Source: Saccharopolyspora gloriosae (lineage in GTDB: Bacteria > Actinomycetota > Actinomycetes > Mycobacteriales > Pseudonocardiaceae). Taken from it: 64,000 nucleotides of DNA. The DNA lies in NCBI RefSeq assembly GCF_022828475.1, contig NZ_CP059557.1, forward strand, positions 1,240,001 through 1,304,000, given 5' to 3'. Shown piece by piece: positions 16,884-25,992 of this stretch (positions within the stretch are counted from its first letter, which is position 1; each line of letters begins with the position of its first letter). Both the position numbers and the translations under genes were made by a program. The notes under the pieces were generated by a model, which saw only the letters and a program-made list of their open reading frames with translations, did not search any database and had not been told where the DNA came from.

Positions 16884-19800
16884 ATGTTTCGCAAGGTCCT
16901 CGTCGCCAACCGTGGCGAAATCGCGATTCGAGCCTTCCGCGCGGGCTATGAGCTCGGCGCGGGCACCGTCGCGGTGTTCCCGCACGAAGACCGCAACTCG
17001 TTGCACCGCTTGAAGGCCGACGAGTCCTACGAGATCGGCGAGCCCGGACATCCCGTCCGCGCCTACCTGTCGGTCGAAGAGATCATCAAAGCGGCGCAGA
17101 CCGCGGGCGCAGACGCGATCTATCCGGGTTACGGCTTCCTGTCGGAGAACCCGGACCTCGCCAAGGCGTGCCACGACGCGGGCATCACCTTCGTCGGCCC
17201 CACCCACGACATCCTCGAGATGACGGGGAACAAGGCCACGGCCGTCGCCGCCGCGCGCGAAGCGGGCGTGCCGGTGCTGGACTCCTCGGCGCCGTCGGCG
17301 GACATCGACGAGCTCATGTCGGTCGCCGAGTCCATCCAGTTCCCCGTGTTCGTCAAGGCCGTCGCCGGTGGCGGCGGACGCGGCATGCGCCGGGTCGGCG
17401 AGTACGGCGCGCTGCGCGAAGCCCTCGAAGCCGCGATGCGCGAAGCGGAATCCGCCTTCGGCGACCCGACGGTGATCCTGGAACAGGCCGTGGTGAATCC
17501 GCGGCACATCGAGGTGCAGATCCTCGCCGACGGCGAGGGCAACGTGATCCACCTCTACGAGCGGGACTGCTCGGTGCAGCGGCGGCACCAGAAGGTCATC
17601 GAGATCGCCCCTGCGCCGAACCTCGATCCTGAGCTGCGCGAACGCATCTGCGCCGACGCGGTCGCCTTCGCCCGCAAGATCGGCTACGTCAACGCGGGGA
17701 CCGTCGAGTTCCTCGTCGACGAGCAGGGCAGGCACGTGTTCATCGAGATGAACCCGCGCATCCAGGTCGAGCACACCGTCACCGAAGAGGTGACCGACGC
17801 CGACCTCGTGCAGTCGCAGCTGCGCATCGCCGCCGGTGAGACGCTCGCCGACCTCGGCATGACGCAGGACGAGGTGCGGCTGCGCGGCGCCGCGCTGCAA
17901 TGCCGCATCACCACCGAGGACCCCACCAACGGTTTCCGCCCGGACACCGGCATGATCAGCGCCTACCGCTCACCGGGCGGCGCGGGCATCCGGCTCGACG
18001 GCGGCACCGCGTTCGCGGGCACGAGCATCAGCGCGCACTTCGACTCGATGCTGGTGAAGCTGTCCTGTCGTGGCCGGAACTTCCCGACCGCGGTGGCCAG
18101 GGCGCGGCGCGCGCTCGCCGAGTTCCGCATCCGCGGCGTCGCCACGAACATCCCGTTCCTGCAGGCGGTCCTCGAAGACGACGACTTCGCGGGCGGCCGT
18201 GTCACGACCTCGTTCATCGAGCAGCGCCCGCATCTGCTCACGGCGCGGCACTCCGCCGACCGCGGCACTCGGCTGCTGAACTACCTCGCCGACGTCACCG
18301 TGAACCAGCCGAACGGGGCGCGGCCCACCGTTCCCGACCCGGTGTTCAAACTGCCCGAGGTCGATCTGGCGGCGCCGGCCCCGCAGGGCTCCAAGCAGCG
18401 GCTCACCGAGCTCGGACCGGAGGGTTTCGCGCGCTGGCTGCGGGAATCCGACGCCGTGGGCGTCACCGAGACCACCTTCCGCGACGCCCACCAGTCGCTG
18501 CTGGCGACGCGCGTGCGCAGCAAGGACCTGCTGGCCGTGGCCCCGCACGTGGCGCGGATGACGCCGGAGCTGCTGTCGCTGGAATGCTGGGGCGGCGCCA
18601 CTTACGACGTGGCGCTGCGCTTCCTGGCCGAGGACCCGTGGGAGCGGCTGGCGAAGCTGCGCGAGGCGGTACCGAACATCTGCCTGCAGATGCTGCTGCG
18701 CGGCCGCAACACCGTCGGCTACACGCCCTATCCCACCGAGATGACCGAGCACTTCGTGCAGGAGGCCACCGACACCGGCATCGACATCTTCCGGATCTTC
18801 GACGCGCTCAACGACGTCGAGCAGATGCGCCCGGCGATCCGCGCCGTGCGCGACACCGGGAAGTCCGTGGCCGAGGTGGCGCTCTGCTACACCGGTGATC
18901 TGCTGGACCCGGCGGAGAAGATCTACACGCTGGACTACTACCTGCGGTTGGCGGAGCAGATCGTCGAAGCAGGCGCGCACGTGCTGGCGATCAAGGACAT
19001 GGCCGGTCTGCTGCGCGCCCCGGCCGCCGCGGAGCTGGTCACCGCGTTGCGCCGCGAGTTCGAGCTGCCGGTGCACCTGCACACCCACGACACGCCCGGC
19101 GGGCAGCTGGCGACCTACCTGGCCGCCGTGCAGTCCGGGGTGGACGCTGTCGACGGGGCCTCGGCTTCGCTGGCGGGCACCACCTCGCAACCGGCGCTGT
19201 CCTCGGTGGTCGCCGCCACCGACCACACCGACCGCGCCACCGGACTTGACCTGCGCGCGGTCTGCGACCTGGAGCCGTACTGGGAGTCGGTGCGCAAGAT
19301 CTACCAGCCGTTCGAGGCGGGCCTGGCCGCGCCGACCGGCCGCGTGTACCGGCACGAGATCCCCGGCGGCCAGCTGTCGAACCTGCGCACGCAGGCCGTC
19401 GCGCTCGGCCTGGGCGACAAGTTCGAAGAGATCGAAGCCATGTACGAGGCGGCGGACCGCATCCTCGGCAGGCTGGTGAAGGTCACCCCGTCCTCCAAGG
19501 TCGTCGGTGACCTGGCGCTGCACCTGGTCGGAGCCGGGGTCGACCCCGCCGACTTCGAGGCCGAGCCGCGCCGGTTCGACATTCCGGACTCGGTCATCGG
19601 CTTCCTGCAAGGGGAACTCGGTGAGCCGCCCGCCGGTTGGCCGGAGCCGTTCCGGACCCGGGCGCTCGAAGGCCGCACCGGTGAGCGCAAGCTCGCCGAG
19701 CTCACCGCGGAGGACCGCACCGGGCTGGTCGAGGATCGGCGCGGCACCCTCAACCGGTTGCTGTTCGCCAAGCCGACCAAGGAGTTCACCGAGCACCGCG

Positions 19801-20261
19801 AGGCGTTCGGGGACACGTCGCTGCTGCGCAGCAAGGACTTCTTCTACGGGCTGCGCCCCGGCGAGGAGTACTCCGTGGACCTCGACCAGGGCGTGCGGCT
19901 GCTCATCGGGCTGGAGGCGATCAGCGAGGCCGATGAGCGGGGCATTCGCACGGTGATGGCGATCTTGAACGGGCAGCTGCGGCCGATCCAGGTGCGGGAC
20001 CGTTCGGTGGCCACGGATCTGCCGGTGGCGGAGAAGGCCGACCGCGGCAGCCCCGGCCACGTTCCGTCGCCGTTCGCCGGTGTCGTCACGCTCGCGGTGT
20101 CCGAGGGCGACGAGGTGAGCTCCGGGCAGACCATCGCGACGATCGAGGCGATGAAGATGGAGGCCGCGATCACCGCCCCGCAGGCGGGCCGGGTGAAGCG
20201 CGTGGCCATCGGCCAGGTGCAGCAGGTGGAAGGCGGCGACCTGATCATCGAGATCGGCTGA
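16884..20261 (+). CDS. pyc: Pyruvate carboxylase
   Basis: A biotin enzyme that carboxylates pyruvate to oxaloacetate to refill the TCA cycle. It is 1125 residues, the usual single-chain length. Domains in order are biotin carboxylase (about 1-450; VLVANRGEIAIRAFRA, the AGGGGRGMR loop), carboxyltransferase (about 525-800; FRDAHQSLLATRVR and AIKDMAGLL with the active-site lysine), the allosteric/PC domain, and the biotin carrier domain (last 75 residues) with the biotinylated lysine in EAMKMEA. A consensus AGGAGGT fixes the ATG. A hairpin follows the stop. Confidence 0.97.
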   Translation: MFRKVLVANRGEIAIRAFRAGYELGAGTVAVFPHEDRNSLHRLKADESYEIGEPGHPVRAYLSVEEIIKAAQTAGADAIYPGYGFLSENPDLAKACHDAGITFVGPTHDILEMTGNKATAVAAAREAGVPVLDSSAPSADIDELMSVAESIQFPVFVKAVAGGGGRGMRRVGEYGALREALEAAMREAESAFGDPTVILEQAVVNPRHIEVQILADGEGNVIHLYERDCSVQRRHQKVIEIAPAPNLDPELRERICADAVAFARKIGYVNAGTVEFLVDEQGRHVFIEMNPRIQVEHTVTEEVTDADLVQSQLRIAAGETLADLGMTQDEVRLRGAALQCRITTEDPTNGFRPDTGMISAYRSPGGAGIRLDGGTAFAGTSISAHFDSMLVKLSCRGRNFPTAVARARRALAEFRIRGVATNIPFLQAVLEDDDFAGGRVTTSFIEQRPHLLTARHSADRGTRLLNYLADVTVNQPNGARPTVPDPVFKLPEVDLAAPAPQGSKQRLTELGPEGFARWLRESDAVGVTETTFRDAHQSLLATRVRSKDLLAVAPHVARMTPELLSLECWGGATYDVALRFLAEDPWERLAKLREAVPNICLQMLLRGRNTVGYTPYPTEMTEHFVQEATDTGIDIFRIFDALNDVEQMRPAIRAVRDTGKSVAEVALCYTGDLLDPAEKIYTLDYYLRLAEQIVEAGAHVLAIKDMAGLLRAPAAAELVTALRREFELPVHLHTHDTPGGQLATYLAAVQSGVDAVDGASASLAGTTSQPALSSVVAATDHTDRATGLDLRAVCDLEPYWESVRKIYQPFEAGLAAPTGRVYRHEIPGGQLSNLRTQAVALGLGDKFEEIEAMYEAADRILGRLVKVTPSSKVVGDLALHLVGAGVDPADFEAEPRRFDIPDSVIGFLQGELGEPPAGWPEPFRTRALEGRTGERKLAELTAEDRTGLVEDRRGTLNRLLFAKPTKEFTEHREAFGDTSLLRSKDFFYGLRPGEEYSVDLDQGVRLLIGLEAISEADERGIRTVMAILNGQLRPIQVRDRSVATDLPVAEKADRGSPGHVPSPFAGVVTLAVSEGDEVSSGQTIATIEAMKMEAAITAPQAGRVKRVAIGQVQQVEGGDLIIEIG

Positions 20262-20274
20262 TCGCTCCCGCTCG

Positions 20275-20312
20275 ACCGGTGGCGCAGGTGCTTCGGCAGC
20301 TGCGCCACCGGT
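20275..20312 (+). terminator. Terminator hairpin after pyc
   Basis: A perfect 13-bp stem (accggtggcgcag/ctgcgccaccggt) encloses a 12-base loop 13 bp after the pyc stop. Only a short T run follows, so it is an L-shaped or weak intrinsic terminator. Confidence 0.75.
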
Positions 20313-20485
20313 GTTTCCGGCACTTGCGGTTCCACGATCCGGCCGCGAGGTGAAACAAGATCCACGGTCGGTTTCAGGTGCTTTGCAGGATCTTGCAGGT
20401 AGCGTTGCATCGCTGCGGACAGGTGGGGCCGCGGCGAAGTGCCCGGTGAAGTCACCGCCGGGCGCGAAGCGACGGAGGAACCGCG

Positions 20486-21283
20486 GTGGAGCTGCCCAGG
20501 GGCGCCGACATCAGCAAGTCGAGCGCGTCTCGGATCTACGACTACGGTCTCGGCGGTTCGCACAACTTCGAGGTCGACCGCAGGGTCCTCGACGAGATCA
20601 AGAAGATCTTCCCCGCTACGCCGCAGCCCGCGCGGGACAACCGCGCCTTCCTCGGCCGCGCCGTGCGGCATTGCAGGCGGGCCGGAATCCGGCAGTTCCT
20701 CGACCTGGGATCCGGCATGCCGACCGTCGGCAACGTGCACGAGATCGCGCAGCGCGCCGACCCCGGGGCGCGGGTCGTGTACGTGGACATCGACCCGGTC
20801 GCCGTCGCCTACAGCCGATCGCTGCTCGGCGATGATCCGAACACCATCGTGCTGCAGGCCGACATGCGCGAGCCGGAGACGATCCTCACCGATCCGGACG
20901 CGCTGGCGCTGCTGGACTTCGACGAGCCGGTCGCGGTGCTGATGGTGGCCATGACGCACTACCTGACCGACGAGGACGATCCGGCCGGAGTGCTCGCGGC
21001 CTACCGGAAGGTGATGCGGCCCGGCTCGTTCCTGGTGTTCTCGCACATGACGGCCGACGACTACCCCGAGGTGCACCGCACGGCGGAGGCGTTCAACGCG
21101 GGCGGTTCGGAGCAGCTGGTGCTGCGTTCCCGCGAGGAGATCACCGGGTTGCTGGCCGATTTCGAGTTCGTCGAGCCCGGTCTGGTCTACCCGGCGGACT
21201 GGCGCCCGGACGGTCTCCTCGCGGACGGCCACGACCCGTCCCGCGCCGCCTGCTATGCCGCAGTGGCGACCTTGCGCGACTGA
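20486..21283 (+). CDS. SAM-dependent methyltransferase, DUF574/Methyltransf_19 family
   Basis: A 265-residue member of the actinobacterial S-adenosylmethionine methyltransferase family, formerly DUF574. The N-terminal SASRIYDYGLGGSHNFEVDR motif is diagnostic, the SAM-binding motif is FLDLGSGMPTVGNVHE near residue 73, and the acidic residue for the ribose is in YVDIDPVAVAYS. The GTG at 20486 has GGAGGA at 20474-20479. The substrate is unknown. These genes are often found beside regulators or secondary-metabolism genes, but here it stands alone between pyc and an L,D-transpeptidase. Confidence 0.9.
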   Translation: MELPRGADISKSSASRIYDYGLGGSHNFEVDRRVLDEIKKIFPATPQPARDNRAFLGRAVRHCRRAGIRQFLDLGSGMPTVGNVHEIAQRADPGARVVYVDIDPVAVAYSRSLLGDDPNTIVLQADMREPETILTDPDALALLDFDEPVAVLMVAMTHYLTDEDDPAGVLAAYRKVMRPGSFLVFSHMTADDYPEVHRTAEAFNAGGSEQLVLRSREEITGLLADFEFVEPGLVYPADWRPDGLLADGHDPSRAACYAAVATLRD

Positions 21284-21526
21284 CTCCGGGCCGTCTCGTG
21301 GGTGTGGCGGACCGTGTGCGATCACGTGCGTCGAGTGTCGTCCTGCTGTCGGAAATCGTTGCAGGAAAGGGAATTTGATCTCGACCGGGCGAAAACCCCT
21401 GGTTTGCAGGGGTTTATGGGTCCGATGTGATGAATGTGTTGGTGCTGAACGGAATTCCGGGACCGCAGTGTGTTCGAACCCCAGTGCCTGTGGCACTGTG
21501 GAGTGAACTGCAAAGGCAGGAAGGAC

Positions 21527-21991
21527 GTGAAGCCCATGCGCTACGTGAACAAGCGTTTCGCCAGGGTGGCCACCGTGGCCGCCCTGGTCGCCGGGGGCGC
21601 GCTCACCGGTACCGCCGCCTACGCGGACGCCGGCGACGTGACGCCGTGCCAGGCGACCGCGAAGGCCTGCGTGGACCTGTCGTCCAAGCAAGCCTGGTTG
21701 CAGGAGAACGGCACGGGCGTCTACGGCCCGGTGCCGCTGACCGCCGGGATGGTGGGCTCGGAAACACCGGTCGGGACCCACCAGGTGCTGTGGAAGGACG
21801 CGGACCACCGCAGCGGCGAGTTCGACAACGCACCCATGCCGAACGCGGTGTTCTTCACCAAGACCGGGGTCGCCTTCCACGAAGGCAGCCTCGAGCAGGA
21901 GTCCAACGGCTGCGTGCACCTGTCCACGACCGCGGCCAAGAAGTTCTTCGACTCGCTCAACCCGGGCGACGAGGTCCAAGTCGTGCAGTGA
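21527..21991 (+). CDS. Small secreted L,D-transpeptidase (YkuD domain)
   Basis: A 154-residue exported protein. A signal peptide covers about residues 8-33 (ATVAALVAGGALTGTAAYA followed by DA). The catalytic signature H-x-G through S-x-G-C is visible as FHEGSLEQESNGCVHLS, with the nucleophile cysteine in NGCVHLS. Such enzymes make 3-3 crosslinks in peptidoglycan, but at this size there is no Ig or PG-binding domain, so a small single-domain enzyme is likely. GTG 21527 and ATG 21536 both fit; AGGCAGG is six bases before the GTG. Confidence 0.87.
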   Translation: MKPMRYVNKRFARVATVAALVAGGALTGTAAYADAGDVTPCQATAKACVDLSSKQAWLQENGTGVYGPVPLTAGMVGSETPVGTHQVLWKDADHRSGEFDNAPMPNAVFFTKTGVAFHEGSLEQESNGCVHLSTTAAKKFFDSLNPGDEVQVVQ

Positions 21992-22085
21992 GCGACACCG
22001 TCCGGCACGGACGATCCATGGGGGCTCCACCCGGAGTTGGCCGGCGCCTGAGCGGCACCGGCATCCCCGGAACACGAGAACCTGA

Positions 22086-22121
22086 CGAGAGGGGCGGCAC
22101 CCGCGGGTGCCGCCCCTCTCG
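22086..22121. terminator. Perfect GC-rich palindrome after the L,D-transpeptidase
   Basis: A 36-base perfect palindrome begins cgagaggggcggcac and is followed by no clear T tract. It lies between the transpeptidase stop and rsmD, so it probably ends the transpeptidase transcript or insulates rsmD. Confidence 0.8.
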
Positions 22122-22170
22122 CGTGCGCACCCGCGACCGTCGACTCCGTGGCCGGTGCGAAACTGTTCCG

Positions 22171-22755
22171 GTGACGCGGATCGTGGCAGGCAGTGCGGGA
22201 GGCCGTCGGATCGAGGTGCCGCCGCGTGGGACCCGCCCCACCTCGGACCGGGTCCGCGAGGCCGTGTTCAGCGCGCTCGAAGCGGCCGTGGATCTCGACG
22301 GCGCCCGGGTGCTCGACCTCTACGGCGGCTCCGGAGCGCTCGGTTTCGAAGCGCTGTCCCGAGGCGCGGAGCACGTCGCCTTCGTCGAAGCCGACCGGCG
22401 AGCCGCGCAGACCATCCGCCGCAACGCCACCGGCCTCGGATTCCGCGCCGTCGCGATCGAACAGGCGAAGGCCGAGACCGCGCTGGCGACCCCGCCCGCC
22501 GAGCCCTACGACTTGGTGCTCGCCGACCCGCCCTACGACCTCGACCCGGCGCGACTGGCCCAGGTGCTGCAGGCGCTGGCCACCGGCGGCTGGACCGCGC
22601 CCGGCGGCCTCGTCGTCCTCGAACAGTCGACCCGCAGCGGCGACCCGGCATGGCCCGCGCCGCTCATGCCCGACCGCACCCGCCGCTACGGCGACACCGC
22701 CGTGCACTGGGCTTTCCACGACGAGGAAACAGTCCCGGAGACCGAAGCCCGGTAG
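22171..22755 (+). CDS. rsmD: 16S rRNA (guanine(966)-N(2))-methyltransferase
   Basis: Methylates G966 of 16S rRNA. The 194-residue protein begins TRIVAGSAGGRRIEVPP, the typical RsmD start, with the RPTSDRVREAVFSAL stretch, the SAM motif LDLYGGSGALGFEALSRG and the catalytic LADPPYDLD (NPPY-type) motif. The frame is open far upstream through the palindrome, but GTG 22171 is where homology begins. It lies 108 bp upstream of coaD, a pairing common to most bacteria. Confidence 0.95.
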   Translation: MTRIVAGSAGGRRIEVPPRGTRPTSDRVREAVFSALEAAVDLDGARVLDLYGGSGALGFEALSRGAEHVAFVEADRRAAQTIRRNATGLGFRAVAIEQAKAETALATPPAEPYDLVLADPPYDLDPARLAQVLQALATGGWTAPGGLVVLEQSTRSGDPAWPAPLMPDRTRRYGDTAVHWAFHDEETVPETEAR

Positions 22756-22863
22756 CCGAGAAGCCCGGTGCGGCGGCAGTGCCGCACGCCCGATTCCGGC
22801 GACGGGTGACCCCCGACACTTCCGGCCTGAGCGGGCGGGATCCCGGTGCTAACGTCCGGCCTC

Positions 22864-23358
22864 ATGAGGCGTGCGGTGTGTCCTGGCTCCTACGATCCGG
22901 CCACCAACGGCCACCTCGACATCATCGAGCGGGCCGCCGGCCTGTTCGACGAAGTGGTCGTCGCGGTCCTGGTGAACAAGAGCAAGCGCAGCCTGTTCTC
23001 CGTCGAGGAACGGCTGGACATGCTGCGCGAGGTCACCGCTCCGTGGCCGAACGTGCGCATCGACTCCTGGCACGGCCTGCTGGTGGACTACTGCCAGACC
23101 AACGGGATCGCTGCGATCGTCAAGGGCCTGCGCGCGGTCAGCGACTTCGACTACGAGCTGCAGATGGCTCAGATGAACCAGCGCCTCTCCGGGGTCGAAA
23201 CGCTGTTCATGTCGACCAACCCGCTCTACAGCTTCTTGGCGAGCTCCCTGGTCAAGGAGGTCGCCACCTACGGTGGTGACGTGGCCAGCCTGGTGCCGCC
23301 GAAGATCGAGCGGCGGCTGGTGCAGCGCGTCGAGGAACGCAACGCCGAAAGCTCCTGA
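22864..23358 (+). CDS. coaD: Phosphopantetheine adenylyltransferase
   Basis: Transfers AMP to 4'-phosphopantetheine in coenzyme A synthesis. The 164-residue protein has the nucleotidyltransferase motif CPGSYDPATNGHLDII (T/HxGH) at the N-terminus, VKGLRAVSDFDYELQMAQMN in the middle and the STNPLYSFLASSLVKE segment. An ATG three codons into an upstream open frame is chosen because the family starts MRRAVCPGS. The neighbour rsmD supports the call. Confidence 0.97.
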   Translation: MRRAVCPGSYDPATNGHLDIIERAAGLFDEVVVAVLVNKSKRSLFSVEERLDMLREVTAPWPNVRIDSWHGLLVDYCQTNGIAAIVKGLRAVSDFDYELQMAQMNQRLSGVETLFMSTNPLYSFLASSLVKEVATYGGDVASLVPPKIERRLVQRVEERNAESS

Positions 23359-23388
23359 CCCGGCGGGCAGATCACTCCGCGCGGACTC

Positions 23389-23844
23389 CTAGTCGCGCAG
23401 GTCGAGCTTCATGCCGACGTGGCTGCTCTCGAAGCCCAGCCGCTCGTAGAAGCGGTGCGCCCGCTCCCGTGACGCGTTGCTGGTGAGCTGCACGATCGAC
23501 GCGCCCCGCCGCCGGGCCTGCTCGACCGCCCACACCACGAGTTCCCTGCCGAGCCCGCCGCCGCGCAGGTCCGTCCGCACGCGCACCGCCTCCAGCTGCG
23601 CGCGGGTGGCGCCCGCGTGGGAGAGGCCGGGGATGAAGGTCAGTTGCAGGGTGCCCGCGACCTCGCCGTCGAGTTCGGCGACGGTGAGCAGCTGGTTCGG
23701 GTCTGCGTCGATCGCGGCGAACGCGGCGGCGTACGCGGGATCTCCGGGGCGTTCCCTGGTGCGTCCGAGGGGATCGTCGGCGAGCAGGTCGACGATCGCG
23801 TTCAGGTCGGCTTCGGCGGCTCGCCGGATAACGGGAGATGTCAC
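23389..23844 (-). CDS. GNAT family N-acetyltransferase
   Basis: A 151-residue single-domain acetyltransferase. The acetyl-CoA loop is seen in VRVRTDLRGGGLGRELVVWA (R-x-x-G-x-G type), and the last strand in AHRFYERLGFESSHVGM is typical of the fold. GTG at 23844 (minus) opens the frame directly before IRRAAEADL. It is convergent with coaD, with a 30-bp gap. The substrate cannot be inferred. Confidence 0.88.
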   Translation of the reverse strand: MTSPVIRRAAEADLNAIVDLLADDPLGRTRERPGDPAYAAAFAAIDADPNQLLTVAELDGEVAGTLQLTFIPGLSHAGATRAQLEAVRVRTDLRGGGLGRELVVWAVEQARRRGASIVQLTSNASRERAHRFYERLGFESSHVGMKLDLRD

Positions 23845-23946
23845 GGATCGACGGTAGAGCCACAGCCGGGTGAACTGTGCTCGCGATCGGCTTCGTCTTC
23901 ACGACAACGCGCCAGGTGATCATGACCTGCGGTTAGCGTCCGCGCC

Positions 23947-24378
23947 ATGAAGATCTCGTCGAAAGCCATGAACGTCCTGTTGGCCGGGCTGCTCGCCGTC
24001 GCGGGCCTGTTCGGGGTCTCCGCCGCCGCGGTGGCCGCCGCTCCGGCCACCGCCCAGACCCAGCAGATCGCCGCCGCCTGCGGCGACACCTCCGAGTTCA
24101 CCCCGGTGGACCTCTCGGCGCTGCCCGCTGAGGCCACCGACACCGTGAACCTGATCAAGCAGGGTGGCCCGTACCCGTACCCGCAGGACGACCAGACCTT
24201 CTCGAACCGCGAAGGCATCCTGCCGGACTGCGCCGAGGGCTACTACAAGGAGTACACCGTCGAGACGCCCGGCAGCGACGACCGCGGTGCCCGCCGCTTC
24301 GTCGTCGGCGCTGAGGGCGAGTTCTTCTACACCGAGGACCACTACGAGAGCTTCTCCATCACGAACATCGAAGCCTGA
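23947..24378 (+). CDS. Secreted guanyl-specific ribonuclease, RNase Sa/T1-barnase family
   Basis: A 143-residue exported RNase. The signal peptide covers about residues 1-32 (LLAGLLAVAGLFGVSAAAV). The mature domain matches Streptomyces RNase Sa: LSALPAEATDTVNLI, then GGPYPYPQDD, FSNREGILP with the catalytic base E89, EYTVETPG plus basic R113 and R116, and DHYESFS with the catalytic acid H132. It should cut RNA after guanine outside the cell. Two mature cysteines (C45, C95) may pair. No barstar-like inhibitor gene is next to it. Confidence 0.9.
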   Translation: MKISSKAMNVLLAGLLAVAGLFGVSAAAVAAAPATAQTQQIAAACGDTSEFTPVDLSALPAEATDTVNLIKQGGPYPYPQDDQTFSNREGILPDCAEGYYKEYTVETPGSDDRGARRFVVGAEGEFFYTEDHYESFSITNIEA

Positions 24379-24447
24379 GGACCGCTTGGTCCGGCTCGCC
24401 GCTGCGAGGTAGCCGGGTCCGGCAGCCGACAAGATCGTCCGAACGCG

Positions 24448-24483
24448 CGGGCCGCTCGTCCTTCCCGAAGGGCGGGCGGCCCG
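24448..24483 (+). terminator. Terminator hairpin after the RNase gene
   Basis: A 16-bp stem with two G-U pairs (cgggccgctcgtcctt with aagggcgggcggcccg) closes a CCCG loop 70 bp after the stop. It has no strong T tract. Confidence 0.75.
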
Positions 24484-24673
24484 TTCGTCGTTCGCAGGAG
24501 GTCGCTCCGGCGCGTTCGTGGTGCGCGAGGTGAATCGGGACACGCGCGGCGCGGGTCCACACCTCGCATGGCCTGCGGCGGCACACTGGTGATCGGCCGA
24601 CCCGTGATCCCCGGGGCCGGGGTCTGGTGTCATGCTTGCCACTCCGGACGGCTACGACGGCAGGGAGATCGAG

Positions 24674-25411
24674 GTGTACCGGGTTTTCGAGGCGCTGGAC
24701 GAGCTCGTCACGATCGTGGAAGAGGCGCGCGGGGTACCGATGACCTCGGGCTGCGTCGTTCCCCGTGGCGATGTGCTGGAGCTGCTCGACGACGTGCGGG
24801 ACGCGATCCCGCAGGAGCTCGACGACGCCCAGGACGTGCTCGACCACCGCGATGACGTGGTGTCGAAGGCGGAGGCGCAGTCCGGCAAGGCCATAGGGGA
24901 CGCCCGGTCGGAGGCGGACCGCACCGTCTCCTCGGCGCGTGCCGAGGCCGAGCAGCTGATCGCCGACGCCCAGGAGCAGGCCGACCAGCTCATCGCCGAC
25001 GCCCGCGCCCGCGCGGAGGAGTCGGTGACCGCGGGCCGCCGCGAGTACGAGGACTACGTTGGCCGCGCCCAGTCCGAGGCGGACCGCATGGTGCAGGCGG
25101 GGCGTGCGGCCTACGAGCAGTCGGTGCACGAGGGGCGCTCCGAGCAGTCCCGCCTGGTCGCCGACACCGAGGTCGCGCAGGCCGCGCACAGCGAGTCGCG
25201 GCGCATCGTGGAGGCCGCCAACGAGGACGCGGAACGGCTGCGCACCGAGTGCGACGCCTATGTGGACTCGCGCCTGGCGGACTTCGAAGACCTGCTCAGC
25301 CGCACGCTGCGCACCGTCGGCAAGGGCCGCCAGCAGCTGCGCAGTCCGGTCGGAGTCCCCTTCGACTACGAGGACTCCCGCTCTGGGCCGAACGTCTACG
25401 AGGAGAACTGA
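24674..25411 (+). CDS. Rv2927c-like coiled-coil protein (DivIVA/Wag31-related)
   Basis: A 245-residue protein that closely follows M. tuberculosis Rv2927c: it starts YRVFEALDELVTIVEEARG, continues CVVPRGDVLELLDDVRDAIP, then forms a long Ala/Glu/Arg coiled coil (about residues 55-205) and ends with the TLRTVGKGRQQLR motif. An ATG 14 codons upstream is in frame, but GTG 24674 has GGGAG at 24663-24667 and matches the family start. Its position before DUF177 is as in mycobacteria. A role in polar growth or cell-envelope organisation is inferred from its similarity to DivIVA-type coils. Confidence 0.88.
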   Translation: MYRVFEALDELVTIVEEARGVPMTSGCVVPRGDVLELLDDVRDAIPQELDDAQDVLDHRDDVVSKAEAQSGKAIGDARSEADRTVSSARAEAEQLIADAQEQADQLIADARARAEESVTAGRREYEDYVGRAQSEADRMVQAGRAAYEQSVHEGRSEQSRLVADTEVAQAAHSESRRIVEAANEDAERLRTECDAYVDSRLADFEDLLSRTLRTVGKGRQQLRSPVGVPFDYEDSRSGPNVYEEN

Positions 25412-25474
25412 CCTCCGGCGCCCGTCGGCGTACGACGGGCGCGACGGGGTCTGAAGCGCCAAGCGAAATGATCT

Positions 25475-25671
25475 TTTGATCTGTTGTCTCGTCAGCGACG
25501 GAGCCGCTGAGCAGTGACCGGCTTGAGCAAGATGACCACCGGCGGCTTCTCAGCGGCTTCCTCGTGAGGACAGCGATTTCGCTGAGTAGGGTGCTACTTG
25601 AGAAATCGATCCCGCAGCGAGGAAGCCACTGAGGTTCCGCTGAGTGACCCGCTACGCAGGTCGTTCTGAAA
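25475..25671 (-). repeat. Family 1 intergenic palindromic repeat, copy C
   Basis: It lies 64 bp after the Rv2927c-like gene and reads on the minus strand relative to copy A. It is one of the best preserved copies: tail gagccgctgagcagtgacc at 25501-25519, arms ctcagcggcttcc (25549-25561) and ggaagccactgagg (25621-25634), inner inversion around gatttc/gaaatc. The following 320 bp (25672-25992) hold no recognisable gene and must carry the promoter of the DUF177-rpmF-rnc unit. Confidence 0.85.
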
Positions 25672-25992
25672 GAGCCGGGGTGATTTCCGGAGGTCGGAGG
25701 CGTGGCGTACTCTGGTTCCGATGGCCGTGTGAATTCCGTCCGGATGTGTTCCGGTCGCCTGTCCGGTCCCACAGCACGCCCGGTGATCTCGCTTTCGGAG
25801 TCGTCGACTTCGCGCGGGCCGGGCGGTGGGCCGGGGCCGGTGTCCGGCCCGGCCGGAAGTTCCGCGTGCTGAACGGTCCCGGCCGTTCACGCCATCGGTA
25901 CCGCACCTGGACCTAAGCAGCACCGGCCCGGGACGGTCGTTCAGCCATCGGCTGGCAAACCTGACCCGCCCCTTCGCTCGACGAGATCCGTG

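Noticed and set aside
17970-20060. Long minus-strand frame opposite pyc
   Set aside because: Shadow of pyruvate carboxylase; no domain or start signal.
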